Source of the DNA: Vitrella brassicaformis | Taxonomy: Eukaryota; Sar; Vitrellaceae | NCBI GenBank assembly: GCA_001179505.1 | Contig: CDMY01000341.1 | Span: 1 to 46,066, forward strand | Length of the DNA: 46,066 nt | Reading direction: 5' to 3' | Part shown: positions 32,069 to 42,602 of the stretch, one piece after another | Layout of the letters: each line of letters starts with the position of its first letter | Position numbering within the stretch: position 1 is the stretch's first letter | Notes under the pieces: generated by a model | The model's input: only the letters and a program-made list of their open reading frames with translations | Told to the model about the DNA's origin: nothing | The model's database searches: none | Position numbers and translations under genes: made by a program

Positions 32069-34425
32069 TCAGTCCCTCATGCCCTGCCCCTCGCTGCCCT
32101 CCTCCGCCTCATCCTCCTCCCGGAACACAGGCACCTCAGGCAGATGTGCCATACCCATCATGCGACCACCACCACCACCGCCACTGGCAGGCGGCACATG
32201 ATTGGCCATCACGTGCCCGCCCCCGCCATTGACCATCCCCCCACTCGGCACAAACCTGGGCGGGTCGGCTGGGATGGGGACAGGCCCGCCGAAGGACGGC
32301 GGCAGGAAGCCGCCCGGGGGGACGATGCCGTTGATGGAGGGCGGCGGCGCTGGCCGCGGTGGGAGGCTTCCGAAGGACCTGAAGCGCATCTCGGTGTCGG
32401 ATGGGCGGGGGGTGGACCAGATCTGGGTGAGTGGCTCCAGGTAGGAGAGGGACCCGCGGTGCTGCTCGTCGTGGGAGCCCTTCAAGGCAACGCCGATGAA
32501 GTAATGACCCTGCAAACACAACAGAACAGAACCAGCGTCATGTCATGGGTGGATGCCTGCTGTGTGCTTGCTGTGCGCTGACTGACGCACACACCGCACC
32601 TGTATGAGTCTCCACTCCTCGAGTTCGTCGAATATTTCGAGCCGCTGGATGCGGGCGATCTCGGCACCGTCCAGGTGCAGGTCGTACACGTCATTCATGT
32701 CGGCCGCCTCACACCGAGTGAACCCCAAACTCACATACCTACACACACACACAACCAACACAAACCACGTTGGTTGCGTTGCGCTGAGTTTGTCGGTCTG
32801 TATGTCTTTTCTGCCGCCGTGCGCGCGTGTGTGTGCGTGTGTGTGTGTGTGGCCTCACCTCTGCCTTTGCGAGTCGAGTGTTGGGTACTCGTGGATGCCG
32901 AGCAGCGGACACCCCCTGGCCTGATCGATGCCACGTACCCATCCATCCCGTCCATCACACCAGCAGAGGCAAGCTGTGGTTTGGTGCCTTCCTCATTCGC
33001 CCGCTACCTGGAGATTTCGGACCATCGTGCGGCCAAATGCATCGTGAGGCAGGATCTGCACACGAACGAGATGCCAAACACGTGAATAAGGCGAATAGCG
33101 CCACGTCACATGGACTGACTAACCTGCTCGTAGACGACGAAGGCGCTGGGAGCCTTAGATACCGCATTCGCCGCCCAACGGATGATCTGACCAGAGAGAG
33201 GAATGATCACGTGGAGCTGCAGCACCATCGATGGTGCTTCACTGAGCTATTGCGCCCCCTTCCCTTGGTGGGTTGGGCACCGACCGCATCTGAGTGCAGG
33301 GGCTGCATGTACACGAGCACACACTCGGCCAACCACAGTGTCGGCAAACTGCTCAGACACAACATCCAACACAGACAAACAGGGCGGGTGCGGTGCGTCT
33401 AATGGTGTCAGCCAGCAAGGATGCGGTGTGCTGCCTGCCTGTTGACCGACTCACTCACTCGTCCTGGAATCCAGCCTGCACGAGCTGCCTCTCAAACTCG
33501 TCGACTTGCCGCATATCGGCCGCCACCATCCGCAGAGGCTCAGACCGCAGCGCACCGCCAGGGACCTGCACAATGTCTTCACGGTTGCGCGCCATGGCCT
33601 TCCAACAGGGCTCCTTCCTGACACAGCCAACACATCCGAGGGCGTGCGCCGCATCATGTGTGTGTGTGTGTGTGTGAAGAAGTGTGCTTGCCTCAGTATG
33701 GTGTGGGCCTTCCTCTGAATGACCTCTGGGAAGTCACACTCGAAACACACCACTGACTGGGGCTTGTCCTGATGTCCACACACACACACAAACGGCTGAT
33801 CGGCGCACGGTGCAGGGGTCCCATTCCTTCTCATTTTTCACTTACGTTGACGTAGAAGAAGGTCGTGTCCATCCCAGAGCCTGCAGACACACAGGAGACC
33901 ATCGCAGCCGTGACGACAACACTCTGATGGTCAACACAAACACACTGCCCACCAAGATTGACGATCTGTGCAGTGGTGCCCTGCACACACACACCCGCAG
34001 TCAATGTCTGCCTGTCCATCTGCATGTCGTTGCCCGCGTGTCGTGCCTGTGGTATGCAGCTGAGGAAGCCGTCGATGGCCTTGCGAATGCCCGCCACTCG
34101 AGCATAGTAGCCCCTGTTGATGAGTGGGGACCTCCGGGTAACGCGCCGGACAAAGTGCTCCAGATAATCATCCCGGAAGTATCCCATGCGGACGGCAGAT
34201 CTGCAGCCGACAAACACGTCAACACACACACACACACACACGGTGAGAGAGAACAAAGGGGCGGACGTCAGTCATCATTCCGTTTCGACGAGTGCGTCCA
34301 GTTAACTGCTCTCCCTCTGATCCTCCCTCTCACAGTTTGCTGCTGGCGGCATCTTCGGTGGTGTTCTGCACGGCCGCATCGCCGCTCATCGAGAAGTTGC
34401 CCACAGGAGCCTCGTCATCAATCAT
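32069..34425 (-). CDS. LCMT1: Leucine carboxyl methyltransferase (PP2A-type) with Pro/Gly-rich tail
   Basis: LCMT methylates the C-terminal leucine of the PP2A catalytic subunit, controlling B-subunit assembly. Twelve exons: 34334-34425, 34047-34200, 33953-33980, 33846-33880, 33692-33768, 33459-33617, 33285-33348, 33124-33186, 33008-33055, 32859-32920, 32600-32738, 32069-32509; 453 residues. Family motifs in order: AVRMGYFRDDYLEHFVRR, SPLINRGYYARVAGIRKAI, the SAM loop QIVNLGSGMDTTFF, FECDFPEVIQRK, AADMRQVDEFERQL, LPTLWLAECVLVYMQP, FVVYEQILPHDAFGRTMV and LEIFDELEEWRLIQGHYF. Residues ~330-453 are an added low-complexity tail rich in Pro, Gly, His and Met. Two introns have GC donors: 33618-33691 (AG|GCAAGC, fixed by phase) and 33981-34046 (CAG|GCACGA; 66 bp and stop-free, so it could also be retained). 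It is divergent from mL46. Confidence 0.92.
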
Positions 34426-34701
34426 GGGCGCCAGAGATCTGTACCCCCTGGATGGATGGAAGAATGGCAAAATCCAACACTGCCGGGCGAAAGCGATGCG
34501 ACACGGCCGTGTGATAACGCTAAACACAAACACTGGAAAATTGCGCAGCTCGCGTCGGGAAGCTCACAAACCTCCCCCAGGCCGTCAGGCCGCTTAGGAC
34601 ATTGCGTGAAACCGCTCTCTCCCAGAATCGCGAACTCAGAAGGGCTCTTTCCCGTCCGTCTGTTCTTCTGCGTGATGGATCTTCAAGGCATTTGATGCGC
34701 C
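34426..34701. promoter_or_regulatory. Divergent promoter, LCMT / mL46
   Basis: 276 bp between start codons. AGCTCGC at 34547-34553 is the reverse complement of the GCGAGCT element found in other upstream regions of this window, here flanked by AAAATTGCGC. No TATA box is clear. Confidence 0.45.
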
Positions 34702-36025
34702 ATGGCCATTTCGTCCAGATTCCCGTCATCTCTCGCTCGTGTGCCGTCCCTTCCCATCCCCAGCCGCCCGCCAACCATTCGCAGGAGCCGCAGATTCGCG
34801 TCTGCAGCAATGGCAGCCAGTGCTGAGGGCCCACCTGTGGCAGCTGAAGCGGCTGCTCCGCCGGCGATATCTGTGCACAAGGGCTACAAGATCCAGGCGT
34901 CCCTGTGCGTTGACCGGCTGCCCATCGAGTACTCAGAGCCCAAGTACTGCAAAGAGTGGAGGGAATTTCGAGAAGAGTGGGAGGAACGCACCGGTGAGTC
35001 AGCGGGCGGACCGAGCCTTTGTTTGTCTGTGCGCTCATCTGTGTGTTGTGTGTGTTGTGTGACATCAGGCACCAAGATGTCCGTGCCGGACGAGGTGACG
35101 TTCATGAGCTACCCCTTTCAGTTCCTGCTGACCGAGGAGGAGCAGAGGAAGCGGCGGGTCCTGGTGGAGAAGACTGGCGACGAGACCATGTCAGAGCTCG
35201 AGTACCTGCTCTCACAGGCAAGTAACTAACACCGCCACCCCACACGCACCTGCAGGCAGTCAGGCAGGCATCATCGAGGCAGAGTGGACGACCCCCGTTG
35301 TCTGAATGACCGCAGGAAGGCCTGTCGCTCAGCGCCCAGGCGCCCCGCAAGAGGAAGGCCAAGACCAAGGCATTGGACGCCTCGGCTGACGAGGCGGCAC
35401 GTGCCCGTGAGCTGGCGAGGGCGACGGTGCGGTCGCTTGAGAGGGAAGGGCTGCGGCACGTGTATCTGGTGGTCAAGTATGGCAGCAAGTGGATGTTCCC
35501 TCTCACCGACAGACGGCCAAACGACACCATGAGAGATGTATGTATGTGAGGGAGTGAGTCACAGAGAGGGTCACATTGTTCGCTGCCCTCTCTCCACGTG
35601 TATGTTATGTGTGTTGGTTCATCCCTCTCCCTCTCTCTGTCAGACGTTGCGTCGTCTGTGCGCGGAGCAGCTGGGTGAAGGGTTCAGCCCCTGCTACGTG
35701 GGCAGGTGCCCCTTCACACACGACAAGCTCCACTACGGTCACGGCCAGCTGGGCATCTTGGGCAGGAAGGTACATATACAATGACAAACACCCATATTCA
35801 TGACATGACATTCACACAACATTGCCCCTCATTGCGTGTGTGCGTGTGTGGCGTGGTGTGCAGGTGTTTTACTACCGCGGCTATCACGTGCCCGGGACGC
35901 CCAACGTGCAGCCGCCCCGCGACGGCCCCGTGGCCGACTACGCGTGGCTGACGAGGTCGGAGCTGCCCAAGTACCTGTCGGAGCACAAGATGTATGTGGC
36001 GCACCCTGGGCTGCCACTGGACTGA
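34702..36025 (+). CDS. MRPL46: Mitochondrial large-subunit ribosomal protein mL46
   Basis: mL46 is a NUDIX-fold protein specific to mitochondrial ribosomes and normally catalytically inert. Five exons: 34702-34993, 35069-35217, 35316-35537, 35644-35769, 35864-36025; 316 residues. Residues 1-40 are Ser/Arg/Pro-rich without acids, a mitochondrial presequence (RFPSSLARVPSLPIPSRPPT). Then come HKGYKIQASLCVDRLPIEY, the charged FREEWEER segment, and the NUDIX part HVYLVVKYGSKWMFPL, ETLRR-like TLRRLCAEQLG, VGRCPFTHDKLHY, GRKVFYYRGYHVPG and ADYAWLTRSELPKYL. A full Nudix box GX5EX7REUXEEXGU is absent, as expected for mL46. Intron 2 starts with GC: CTCACAG|GCAAGT at 35217/35218, required by phase. Assignment to mL46 rests on overall order and length. 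Confidence 0.85.
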
Positions 36026-36257
36026 CTGACCGACCAATCGACCGGGGGCCTTTCCCCAAGGTGTGTGCTGTGTGCAGCCAGCCCGCTGTTTGTGTTTAGC
36101 GGTACTGCTCGAAGGCATCGTGACAGAGACGATGAAGTGTCTGTCATTACACCTTCTAGCAGCCCGTCTGAACACAGAGAGTGGCGTGGCGCGCTGAGAA
36201 AAAATGTGTATGGCCAAGAAACCCTAACACTTGGACTGATGGACGTGTCCCGTCTCT
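36026..36257. other. Spacer between mL46 and the right inverted-repeat arm
   Basis: 232 bp that should hold the mL46 3' UTR. Nothing else is recognised. Confidence 0.4.
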
Positions 36258-39200
36258 ATGTGAGTGTGAGAATGTTTGTGCGTTTGGAGTGAGTGGGTTG
36301 GTGCGTCGTGTCGGCAAGCAAGGCCTAGGCGGGTGGGGGTGGTTAATGCAGAGAGTGGTGTCGTTAGTTAGGCCTTTGTCGTCGTTAGCTGTGAGCCAGA
36401 GGAGACACATCGACCGACTGACTTCATTCGTCACAAATTGGTCTTCCTCACAACGCACTCACTGTGCCGGCACACACTGCCAGCCATTCGAATTCATCTG
36501 CGTATGCCTCATCTAGTCGCTCGACTATCAGGCGACTATCAGGCGACAGGCATTGCAATCATTGCTGTAAAGAACAATCGGAGATCCGAAGGGTTCACGT
36601 GCTCAGACAGACTTGAGATGCTCGAATGCGCCAGAGACAGAGACAGAGACACTGAGCTGATCCGTCCGATCTCAGGCAGTGCAGGAATAATGCACACGCA
36701 GCACTACACCGGCGGATGGGGGGCAGACGTGTCCCTCCCTCCCTCACTCCGTAGCACGCAAACCATCACTACAAAACTCGTCTGATGGACGGAACGTTTT
36801 GTGATGCAAAACCCACGACAGTGAGGAATAGAGGCCGGGCCGGCCATTGTTTGCCGCTCATGTCGGCCGTGGTACGGTGCCATCCTCATGCCCCATGTCC
36901 TTTCCCTGACGGGCACGTGTCACAGCCGTGCAAATGACTGCACAGCGATGAAGCGTTCCAACCAGGCCTGACATGGGGGCATGATGTGGATCACGCACAC
37001 CACAAAGGATACACAGTACAGCCTAGCACCACTGATTGATGCACCCACCCCACCCAGTCAACAGCACACCAATCCACAAGTGTGTGAAATCCCTCCCTGA
37101 TGGAGTGCATGGCTGGCTCTGTCTGTGTGAGTGGGTGGCTGGTTCTGTCGACTCAGCCGGCCAGCCAGACATGACTACAAAAGTGGTCGCATCCCACCAA
37201 CGCCACACACACGCGGAAAACAGTCCGACAACCATGCCCACGAACCGCCAAACCCCCACACAACACGGACGGACTGATGCGTGTGGCCACAGGATACAGA
37301 GAGAGACCTGACTGCTCTCGAGAAAGCGCTGATGATGAGCTGGCTTCCAGCACTCGTCTCTCGCTTCCTTCCACTGCATTGGCCTGCCACGCACGCACTT
37401 CATTGCCGTTGAGACGGTGTATGGTGTCCCGTCAGCACTGCAGCACGCGCCAGCCAGGCCAACACAGCGGAGGGACAGCACAGAGCAGACAGACAGACAG
37501 ACAGACAGCCACCATGCAATGACCGACAGACACACGAAAGGCACCAGCAGACACACATGAAGCACACCCACACCACTCTGCAGAAAAGACCGCTCTGACT
37601 GAAAGCGAAGAGTTACGAAAAGATGTGAGGCGGCGTTTTGCCGTCCTCACGCCCCATGTCAGGCCGCTGCAGAGCACGTGCCATTGCAGCGCCTTTGCCC
37701 GCACAGCAATGAGACGTACACCCAGGGCTGATGACATAAGGGCATGAGGGGTCACGCACAGCAGCATACACACGCGACTCAAGCTAGTGTACCACTGCTG
37801 ACGAAGACAGAATAGCCAGCGAACAACCGATAGGAATGTGTGGAAAGCGAAGGCAGTGACGTAGTCGCACTCGTCTCTCTCTTTCCCCCGCTGCAGTTGC
37901 CTGTCATGCACGTGCTATATTGCCGTCGAGACGGTGTGTGATGCCCCGTCAGCACTGCAGCACGCGCATGGAAGGCCAACACAGCGGAGGAAAAGCGCAG
38001 CAGACACCATACAATGACGACAGACACAACAGGCGCCAGCAAACACACATAATCCACACCCACATCACTCGAGAGAGGCAGAAAGACACCGCTCGGCTTT
38101 TCTGCCCTGGCGCTCACACATGCATCCACCCACGTCTGCGTGAAGCGAATCTACAAATTGAGGTGGGGTGTTCACTGATTGCCGTGGCACGGCGCCACCC
38201 TCATGCCCCATGTCAGGCCGCCGCACAGCACGTGTCATCGCTATGCGTTTGCCCGCACAGCAATGAATCGTACCGAGCTGAGACCACATGAGGGCACGGG
38301 GGGGGACTCGCAGCACAAGGCATACGCAACCCAAGCAAAATGCACCACTGATGACGAAGACGCTATCTCACCGATGGAAGTCATCTGTGGGCAACGAAGC
38401 CATACCACAAAAATCGGATGGCAACCCAACTCAATGAAGTATCGCCCTCTGTGCAGTGCCCGCCCGTCAGATGACGACAGGAATGTGCCGTAGCCTACAG
38501 GGACGTGATCGCACTCTCGCCTCTCGCTTCCCTCCGCTGCAGTCACCTGCCAGGCACATACCACATTGCCGTCGAGACGGTGTGGACTGTCCCAGCAGCA
38601 CTGCAGCACACGCCCGGAAGACCAACACAGCGGAGGGACAGCACAACAGCCGAAAGAATTCGTATAAACACGCGACAGGCAGCCACTCCCCCCCGACAGG
38701 ACAGCCCCACCATGCCACGCACCACTAAGTACGCAAAAACCACAACACTCTAGCTAAGCTAGACAGAGAAACAGATCCTTGGGTGAGTAGGTGGACGAGG
38801 GAGATCTCGGTGGAGGGCAGGGTGGTCCCCAGGGCTCGCCTACAACACCTGCCTGAAGAGACAGACGCACACAACACAGCCACACAACACGTCCACGCCC
38901 AGTGAGTGCATCTATCTGGCTTCCTGACGTACCTGCCAACTCCGGCAGCACAGCACCACTGTCTGTCGTTTGGTATGCGACCTACTTGCCTCGTCCGGCC
39001 GAACCTGCATGAGGGGAAGTGAAAGAGAGGACAGGATGGGATTGTCCTGTGTTGCGTTGCGGCTGTGTGTCGTGTGTACCTTGCGTGGCGGGATAAATGG
39101 ACGAGTAGCTCCCAGTCAATCATCTGACAACGCGCACATGCACATGCATGTGAAAGCGGAACGCTCACACACCTGACCTGCACGCCGTGTCTCACCTTGC

Positions 39201-39620
39201 CATCTGACGTCGTGTGGCGGTCTCATTGCCACTGCCGCCGTGCCACTGCTGTGCTCCTCTCACAACACCCTTGACACTGATCAGCACCACCTAAGCAGCA
39301 CAGAATCCGGTCACATGCACACCTGCCACCTTGTTCAGATGCTCTCTGCCGTGCACATGCACCATTCAGCTACCTTGAAGTCGTGTGGGGTGTTCACGCT
39401 GCCCTGACAGCGAAAGAGAGAAAATGCGGAGGGGCGGCATGGCGTCGAAGGGACAGGCCAGTGGGCAGATCAGGACGTCCAGGCAGCTGACGGCAGCAGG
39501 AAAGAGGGTAGATCGCAGAAGGGCGAAACAAATCCGAGCGTGAAACAGTTTGAGCGGAGCATTTGGAGAGGATGAATGCATTGGCATTGTGATTTCTCCT
39601 GCGATAGCATTGTTCAGAAG
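36258..39620. other. Non-coding upstream part of the right arm
   Basis: 3.4 kb with no supported protein gene. It contains the inner unique part (36258-36850), the mirrored tandem-repeat units (about 36850-38750), the mirrored intron-like signals on the minus strand (about 39196 down to 38830) and a leader with an ATG-initiated short frame on the plus strand at 39440 (MASKGQASGQIR). Confidence 0.5.
36850..38750. repeat. Degenerate tandem repeat units (right arm)
   Basis: The inverted counterpart of the 8890-10860 array. The anchor ATTGCCGTCGAGACGG or a variant occurs near 37412, 37922 and 38574, giving spacings of about 510 and 650 bp, slightly different from the left arm. The repeats predate the inverted duplication, since equivalent units exist in both arms. 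Confidence 0.72.
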
Positions 39621-41972
39621 ATGGCTGCATCAGCGGCGGCTGCTGCAGCAGCTGGCGAGAAACGCAAGTGTCCTGATGGCGCTGTTGGTGAGAGCGCCTC
39701 CCTCGGTGCGCTGCATCAGTCCATCCAGTACAGCCGAAGCGTCACCAACGCGCTGCAAGCCATGCTGGAGGATCTGGAGGAGCGCCAAAGAGCCTTGGGC
39801 GGGTCTGCTGCAGCGCCAAACAAACCAGTGGTGAGCCAGATGGACCAGAAAGCGGAAAGGCAGTCGAGGACATGCATTCATCGCGCGTGTGTTTGTGTTG
39901 GTTGTGGTGTTGTGGTGTGCAGGATGAGTTGATGAAGGAAGTGTTGGAGTTGAATGTGAGCGGCGAGCAGGTGCGGGTTCAGCGATCGACTCTGTGTGCG
40001 GTCAAGGACTCGGTGCTCGCCACCCTCTTCGGTGGCAAATTTGACGCTGCGTTCATCCGTGACGAGAAGGATCGCATCTTCCTGCAGATCTACCCACCTG
40101 CATTCACCTGGTGAGGAAGGCCTAGTGATGGATTTATTATGTCATCTCTCTCACACACGTGTGTGCGTGTGTTTGTGTGTGTGTGTTTGGCGGGCTGCAG
40201 GTTGGTGATGAATCTGATTATGTATGAGGAGGAGCAGGTCGACAACATTGCAATCCCCCCGTCCAAACAACACGACACCCCATTCACGTGAGCACCAGGC
40301 CCATCACACACACATGACGGTCAAATGCAGCCGATGATGTGTGTCGTCAGGTATTGGGTTGAGTTGCTGCTTTGGGATCCCTTCCACAAGCGGCGGCCGG
40401 GCGGCGACGCCTTCTCCCCGCTGCCGACCCAGCCACGGACCAGCAGCAGGATGCCGGGCAGCCCTTTGCGGCTCAGCTGAGGCTGACGGCGGAGCTGCAC
40501 AGGCTGACGAAGAAGGCGCTGGAGGAGAAGGCCGCACATGAGCAGCGGCTGGATGCCATCAAGCCACTACTCAAGATGGGCAATGTGGAAGACGATACGG
40601 TGAGCCGGACACAGTGAGGGAAGGGGATCAGAGGAGATGCACTGACTGCACGTTCTGGTTGTGGTTGCCCTGTTAAGCAATTGGTGTCGACGAGTGTGTC
40701 GGGGTCCACGGTGTCGGTGACGACAGGCGTAGCGAAATCGCTGGGCGACGACTCTACCTTTGCCAACAGATTCATCAAGTTCGCCTGCACAGACTTGGGC
40801 CTTTTGAGAGCTCGCTTGTATCCCCTGTCTGTCTGTCTGTCTGTCGTGTCAGGTACGGCCCTACGGTTCGTGCGCCCATCGAGCATGTCCGGCGCATTGT
40901 CGATGTCGTATCTCGTGCCCACATGAAAGGGGCAGCCATCACAGCGGCTGACGTGCGGGGGGCGATGGGTGACCTGGCCATCAACGGATACCGACACGCA
41001 CTCACCATGTAACAGCGACGAGAACACACAGAGCTGCTCACCACACAATGCCCCGACGGCTGTTCTCTGTCTGTGTGTTGGTTTGTGTCAGGTACGGTTT
41101 GGATAGCGATCGCTATTTGGGGCCCGCTGACGGCCTGCTGACCACCGAGCACCTGCACAAGATGCGGCAGTGGTGTGAGGGCGAGGAGGACGCCCCCGCA
41201 CACATCCCCTCGTGTGTGGGCGACCCGGTGATGCGCATATACAAGTGAGAAGGGCAGGCCAGACAGATGTGAGCATGCCGGCAGTTTCTCGTCATGCCCG
41301 TGTGTCTTGATGTGCATCCCATGTCAGGGCGACTGTGGATGGGTGGAAGTGGTTGGATTTCTTCGAGGCCGTCAACGGCCGCTCCCCCCTGCTGCTCATC
41401 TCGAAGGTGGCCGACAGCAATGAGCTCTTCGCCATCATCATCGAGGGGCCTATCGAGGTCACGGGGACGGCCAAGAGCCGCAGCGACACGAAATCGTACG
41501 CCTTCAAGCTGCAGGGGACAGACAGCCACCCACACGTGGGCTACATCGGCTGGAACAACAAGATGTCAATCGCGGGCACACAGGTGGGTGCCTACCTGAA
41601 TGAGCCAGGCAGTCATGGTGATGGTCTCCTCTTTATCCATGTGTGCAGGACAGAGTCACTCCCCTCATCGACTTCATTTCACCCGCCTCCTACGCGACGG
41701 CCGTCCTCGCCGCTGCATCTTTCTACTTCGGCGTCCGTCCGGCCGCCCAGATGGGACAGATCGGCGCACCAGCAGCAGCCAGCGATGAGATCATGAAACG
41801 ATGCCAGGGAGTCGTGCTGGAAGAAGAGCAGGCCGACGAGTGGCGGCAGTGGCATCGGCCGAGTGTGAGGCTCAGCGACTACGGCGGTGACACTGACGCA
41901 GTGCTCCTGCCTGTGTCTGTGAAGGGATGGCACTTCGACATTAGTGAGCTGGAGGCATACAAGTTGGCGTGA
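39621..41972 (+). pseudogene. BTB (T1-type)-TLDc-like protein, copy 2, frameshifted
   Basis: Nine exons mirror copy 1: 39621-39830, 39923-40110, 40201-40287, 40351-40599, 40678-40778, 40853-41008, 41092-41244, 41328-41583, 41649-41972; intended length ~574 residues. The BTB domain is intact here (LELNVSGEQVRVQRSTL, RIFLQIYPPAFTWLVMNLIM). Exon 4 is one base shorter than in copy 1 (CTTCTCCCC for CTTCCTCCCC near 40413), which puts a stop at 40478-40480; the original frame then continues (ADPATDQQQDAGQPFAAQLRL) through LTKKALEEKAAHEQRLDAIKP to the TLDc-like C-terminus (WLDFFEAVNGRSPLLLISKV, WHFDISELEAYKL). The exon 5 acceptor has shifted by 3 bp, adding one codon, and its donor has weakened from AG|GTGCGC to AA|GTTCGC. 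Either a pseudogene or an assembly error; copies 1 and 2 are broken at different places. Confidence 0.8.
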
Positions 41973-42602
41973 GTGAGGGAAGGAGGGAGGGGGACGGTGG
42001 CACGGGTGCTGGATTCATGCGTTGGATCGACACGCGCTTTGTACAGATGACAGTAGCTGTCGGTGCTGCCTGCCTGTGCGTCGGTCTGTCTCTCACTCAG
42101 ATGGAAGCATACCAGCAGCCAAACCGCCATTCACACGCAATTGAGCAGCACCGATAGTCAGTCAGTGAGTCCATCCTTTGGGTGGACTCTATCTGTTGGT
42201 TTCTGCGTAGTCTGTCTGTCGAGCGTGTGTGGTTGAAATGGACAAGGGCGGGTGGATGAGTGAGTGGGTGAAGGAGATTTCTTGCCGCCAAGCTCTAGGC
42301 TGTACACATGGGTTGAATGAACCACACAATGAACGAACGCATGAAGACGGACACCACTCCACTCACACACACAGATGGTCTCACACATGCGCACACAGAC
42401 ACAGACACATTGAATGTGTACCATGGGGCCATCCAGCCATCCAGCCAGCGCACAGATATTGACATCATCTACACAAGAGCCGCCCTCCTGCTGCAGCCAG
42501 CAGCCACTATGTGTGTGTGATCTGAACCACACAGACAACCAAACACAGCCGTGAGCAGCAGCAGAGAGGCGGTGGTCTGCGAGTCGCCTTGCGTACCTAG
42601 CT
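41973..42602. other. Convergent 3' region between BTB/TLDc copy 2 and ankyrin gene
   Basis: The first 200 bp belong to the inverted-repeat arm; the remainder (42172-42602) is unique and includes CA-rich tracts. No gene is recognised. Confidence 0.45.

Larger units (their letters stand above)
36258..42171. repeat. Right arm of the ~6 kb inverted duplication
   Basis: Reverse-complement partner of 5397-11543, covering BTB/TLDc copy 2 and 3.4 kb of upstream DNA. The outer edge is at GTCAGTCAGTGAGT (about 42171), the inner edge at CTATGTGAGTGTG (about 36258). Relative to the left arm it carries multiple small deletions, including one of about 13 bp near 39529 that removes the GCGAGCT element present upstream of copy 1. 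Confidence 0.9.
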
